Assembly: GCA_051453625.1 (NCBI GenBank)
Contig: JBOZIK010000001.1
Location: 221,028,053-221,092,052 of the forward strand
Length of the DNA stretch: 64,000 nt
Source of the DNA: Welwitschia mirabilis
Lineage: Eukaryota; Gnetophyta; Gnetopsida; Welwitschiales
Reading direction: 5' to 3'
Under the pieces are notes generated by a model. The model was not told where the DNA came from and did no database searches. It saw nothing but the letters and a program-made list of their open reading frames with translations. Shown in pieces: positions 60,580-64,000 of the stretch (position 1 is the first letter of the stretch; each line of letters starts with the position of its first letter). Made by a program: the position numbers and the translations under genes.

Positions 60580-60925
60580 TAAGTGATAAACTCTTTCTAA
60601 TTGATCTGAATTATAAAGAACTAGTTTTTATGATAGGAGAATTGGAATCCAAATAGAACTCATCTAACTTGCATTTCATCCATTGCATTTTACCTTCATT
60701 CATCATTGCATTGTATTTACATTACTATTTACTTTCATTTACTAAAATAAAAAAGATTAACAATACCTTATGAAATCAATTTTCAAACTTCTAGCCTAGT
60801 ACTTTAATGGATTACAACATTCAAGTTAACTCCTATCTATATTAGTTTGTGTTTTCTGCAAGTATTGTGATTTACAGGTTTTACCTAAGGACTTAAAGAT
60901 TACATAAATTAACACTACATCATTT

Positions 60926-60943
60926 TGGCATCATTACTGGGAA
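60926..60943 (+). other. Decayed tRNA-Asp primer-binding site of copy 4
   Basis: TGGCATCATTACTGGGAA against TGGCGCCGTTGCCGGGGA: all differences are C-to-T or G-to-A. Confidence 0.8.
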
Positions 60944-61094
60944 AGGCCATAAGGAGTTGAAGGATTGTTACTATCTAGATAACTACCTCAAATTTCAGTT
61001 TAAATTAATTATTTGAAATAGTGCTATTATTTTATTTGTAGTTTAGTAGATTTATTTTGGCAATTTTCATTTTCTGTAGTTTTAAATATTACTG

Positions 61095-61340
61095 TCATCC
61101 TCTCTGTTGTCTCCACGACATTGGGAATAAAATTTCTAAATTTTTGAATTTAGTTTCTTTTTTGCAATTTTTTCTATATATAAATTAGTAATAAAAATAC
61201 TATCATCTTCTCTGTCATCCCCACAACCAACTGGATGATGGTTTAGTTTTCTAGTTTTTGTAATTTTTCTTTGGTTTTAGTTTTTAACTTTTATGATCAT
61301 CATCCCTCCTGTTATCTCCATAACCAAGTGGATAACTCTT
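61095..61340 (+). repeat. Three tandem leader repeats, about 100 bp apart
   Basis: Blocks starting TCATCCTCTCTG (61095), TCATCTTCTCTG (61203) and TCATCCCTCCTG (61300) each continue with TCTCCAYRAC and a GGAT/GGGA ending, separated by T-rich DNA. They lie between PBS and gag. Confidence 0.7.
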
Positions 61341-61384
61341 AGTTATTTTTAATTTTAGTTTTTACTTTCTATATAAACTATGCA

Positions 61385-62480
61385 AGGATATGATGAATTT
61401 TGGTAAAAAGATGAAATACCAGAGAAATCCAAACTTGATTGAAGAAAATATCAAAGAAGGATTATTTAACTTTGAGCAAAATCTAGGTATACATATTCTA
61501 GATATGCAAATTTTAATAATTAAAGAATAAGATTTTTTTGCTTTTGTTATTTTAAAATTCGATTTTGCAAAAGAAAATTATACCATATAAGTAAATCATG
61601 TCATTTCTTCTTCAACTATGTAAAATCTTCATAGAAACAAAATTAAGTTGCTTTGTCTAATATCCTAATCATGATAGAAACTTTAAATTTAATTATAAAT
61701 CATAAATTTAGAGATCTAGTTGCTAATAGAAAATCTAAAATCCAAAATCCTTTTGATTTACCTTCTAATAATGACATAGAATTAAGAAACTTGAATGACT
61801 ATCCATCATTTTCAAGGGAACTACTGAGGACCCTTTTCAAAGTCTAGTCGATATTTAATAACTTATATTTACCTTAGGAAATGGAAATAAATGAATTAGT
61901 GATTGTACTTACATGATTACCTTTTTGGTTAAACTTAGAGAAAAGGCTTTTCTTTGGCCTAAAACCATTTCACACAAGAGTATTAAATCATGAAATAAAC
62001 TATAAGACGTTTTTATTAAAAGATTTTTAAGTGAAAGTACCATGAGAAAAAGAAGGAAAAAAGTTACCAACTTCCAATAACAACCTCATGAGGATTATGC
62101 CATAACTTATGAGCATTTTATCATAGCTATCCATTCTAGTACTATTAATAAATTTTATAAAGAAGAATTGATAAATTATTTCTATAATGGATTGATTAGT
62201 CAAATCAAAAAACTTGTAGAATTTTATTATGTTAGCAACTTGATGAACTTAATTTTAGGTTATGCAAGGAATGTGTTGGAAAATATAGTAGAGATAAGTC
62301 ATACTTGGTAAAAATCCACTTCTAAGGAAAATTGAACTAGAGGCCAAATCATAAAAGATTTAAAGAAATTAAAACATTATAAGGAAGAAGAAAAAGATGA
62401 TTCAACTAATATAATTAAGGATTTCAATACTACTTTTGAGAAGTACACTCAAATGATAGTTGATGCAAGATAGTAAAAGA
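61385..62480 (+). pseudogene. Athila-like gag remnant of copy 4
   Basis: NPFDLPSNNDIELRNLNDYP (about 61745-61805) matches copy 1. The next part gives KLREKAFLWPKT (about 61930-61965), and a later stretch, INYFYNGLISQIKKL, matches the FYNGL end of the gag domain. Several stops and at least two frameshifts. Confidence 0.75.
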
Positions 62481-63379
62481 TAAAAACAGAACTTCAAGAT
62501 GTGATATTTGTGAAGACACTTTCATCAAACTAAAGTATATCCTTTGTTACCAACTTGTAAAGAGAGAATGTTTGAGGAAGTATGTGCATTCAATCAAATA
62601 ACACCTAACTTTAAAAGCCAGCCACAATTTCAACAAATATTAGATGGAAAATCACATTGGAAACTTTTTGAGAATAGATTCTAAAATTCAAACTTTCAAT
62701 AATATAACCTCAATTTTTGATTAAATAAAAAACTATTCACTTATAAAATCCATAGAATAATTGAAAAAGGTGCAAGAAAAGACTAATAATATTATTAAAA
62801 ACTTAGTAAATGTACTTTAACAAATGATGCTTGTCAATCAAAGACCATAAAGGTCTCTTACATCTCAATCATTATCCAACCCAAATGAGGTTAAGAGAGA
62901 TTTAAAGGTAATAATAAGAATTGTACATAATAGAACACCTCCTACCCATGAGGTTTCAAATTTACAAAATAATAAAAAAAATAATGAAGAAGATGATGTA
63001 GAAATTTTGGACTCATATAACTTTTCATCAACATCACATGCTAAAACCTCCACTAAAAACTCTTCATAAAAAAATAAAGGGAAGAAACAATCTACTCCTT
63101 GGCTTAATTAATTAAATACGAATCCTACCTTTGGTGAATACTTAAAGACCTTGATGTAAGAGGTAAACATCAACTTAACTTTTTGAAAACTCTTCTGAAA
63201 AAATCCTAAATATTCTAAGTTATGGAAAGATCTAGTAAGAAGGAAATAAAAATTTCCCATTCCCAGCAAAGTTTTTCTTACTCAATCTATTTTTAACTTA
63301 ATTATAAAAAGTGTTCTAAATCTAAAGACCCTGGAGCAATAACAGTGAGTGTCACTTTGGAAGGAAACAAAATAATTCA

Positions 63380-63760
63380 AAAAGCTTTAATTAACATAGG
63401 AGCTAGTGTAAACATCATGCCTCTTCACATATGTAAAATACTTGGGTTGGAAAATAGAATAGAATCTATATGAATTATCTTAGAATTGATTAATGCTTCA
63501 ATTAAGAAATCTTATGGATCATTAAGGACCTAGTCATCCAAATAGAGGAAGCTTTTTACTACATAGATGTAGTAATCATTGAGGTAAAACATGATGGAGA
63601 TTATCCACTACTTTTAGAAAGAGACTTTTGTGTAACTACCTACTGTATCATTGACACATAGACTGGGATGATGGAATGTCATATAGGTAATAAGAATTTT
63701 ACCATTTGAGTCTTTGATACTACTAAAAAATAAGTAGGAGATGAGTTTAACTTAGAAGAA
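63380..63760 (+). pseudogene. Athila-like protease remnant of copy 4
   Basis: LINIGASVNIMPLHICKILG matches the family protease, but the catalytic Asp codon (63392-63394) is AAC, Asn. MECHIGNKNFTI further on matches copy 1's MECHVDNKNFSI. A stop lies between. Confidence 0.8.
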
Positions 63761-64000
63761 GAACCTAAACCAACCTTATTTTTACAACATCAACCAATTG
63801 AGAAGATATTTATAATGTTTTATGAACCAAATTTGTATGATGATCCAAGTGAAATACATTGTCTTGAGCTTGAGAATGAGAAATATGTCAACTGGGAGAA
63901 AACTCAACATGCTTACCTATTAGAAAACATTTTTGAAGAGTGTTATTCCATGTCTATCATTCCCATGATAGATAGGAGAATAGTTGAAAAATATAACTTA

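Larger units (their letters stand above)
60580..64000 (+). mobile_element. Athila-like gypsy copy 4 (LTR end, PBS, leader, gag, protease; runs off the window)
   Basis: LTR tail (to about 60922), tRNA-Asp primer site (60926), a leader with three diverged repeats (61095-61340), gag (61385-62480) and protease (63380-63760). It then continues beyond the window. Its LTR tail differs from the 3-kb LTR family in the middle of the window, although the coding parts resemble copy 1. All frames contain stops. Confidence 0.8.

Overview
This window looks like plant nuclear DNA, most likely from a seed plant with a large, slowly purged genome. A gymnosperm is plausible but not proven. Three things point there: one long exon of a plant sacsin-like/NO VEIN-like protein; plant families of Ty3/gypsy, Ty1/copia and LINE elements; and very AT-rich spacers in which transposons have decayed to roughly 70-80% identity with each other. 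No bacterial, organellar or CRISPR features were seen.

Left end (1-13 kb). A copia gag remnant (minus, about 0.8-1.1 kb) and a CpG-retaining island (1.2-1.6 kb) precede the only convincing host gene sequence, an uninterrupted frame of about 1,100 codons at 1938-5240. It matches the part of a sacsin-like ATPase protein that lies C-terminal to the ATPase domain; the ATPase domain is not visible upstream. Next come a copia reverse transcriptase relic (6.3-6.6 kb), AT-rich DNA, a 71-bp minisatellite (11.4-11.9 kb) and a second GC-rich island (12.7-13.15 kb).

Middle (13-46 kb). A plus-strand gypsy element (protease, RNase H end, integrase; RT core missing) occupies 13.3-16.3 kb. A minus-strand Athila-like gypsy element runs 33.65 to 27.4 kb with a complete order of PBS, gag, protease, RT, RNase H, integrase and tail, all with stops. 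From 34 to 46.5 kb there are about 3-kb LTRs of a related family in both orientations: a plus LTR with PBS and gag start (36.0-39.5 kb), then a minus-strand element reduced to LTR, PPT, a short interior, PBS and LTR (39.5-57.6 kb).

Right end (46.5-64 kb). The right LTR of that minus element is split by a 10.1-kb TG...CA insertion (46510-56617) with a 5-bp target duplication. The first LTR copy preserves the empty site. Inside the insertion two different LINEs lie head to head. Beyond 57.6 kb lie two plus-strand copies of an Athila-like element (58.4-60.5 kb and 60.6 kb to the window end) that share the same loss of the protease catalytic Asp.

The common theme is transition-driven decay. Primer-binding sites, palindromes, a microsatellite and Trp codons differ from their expected forms almost only by C-to-T/G-to-A changes, as expected for deamination of methylated cytosine in silenced DNA. 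The sacsin-like exon has escaped this and is probably the only sequence here under, or recently under, selection. I found no convincing new biological system; the interest lies in the nested history and decay pattern. Ten runs of N interrupt the window, and at least two of them look like unmerged contig or haplotype ends.
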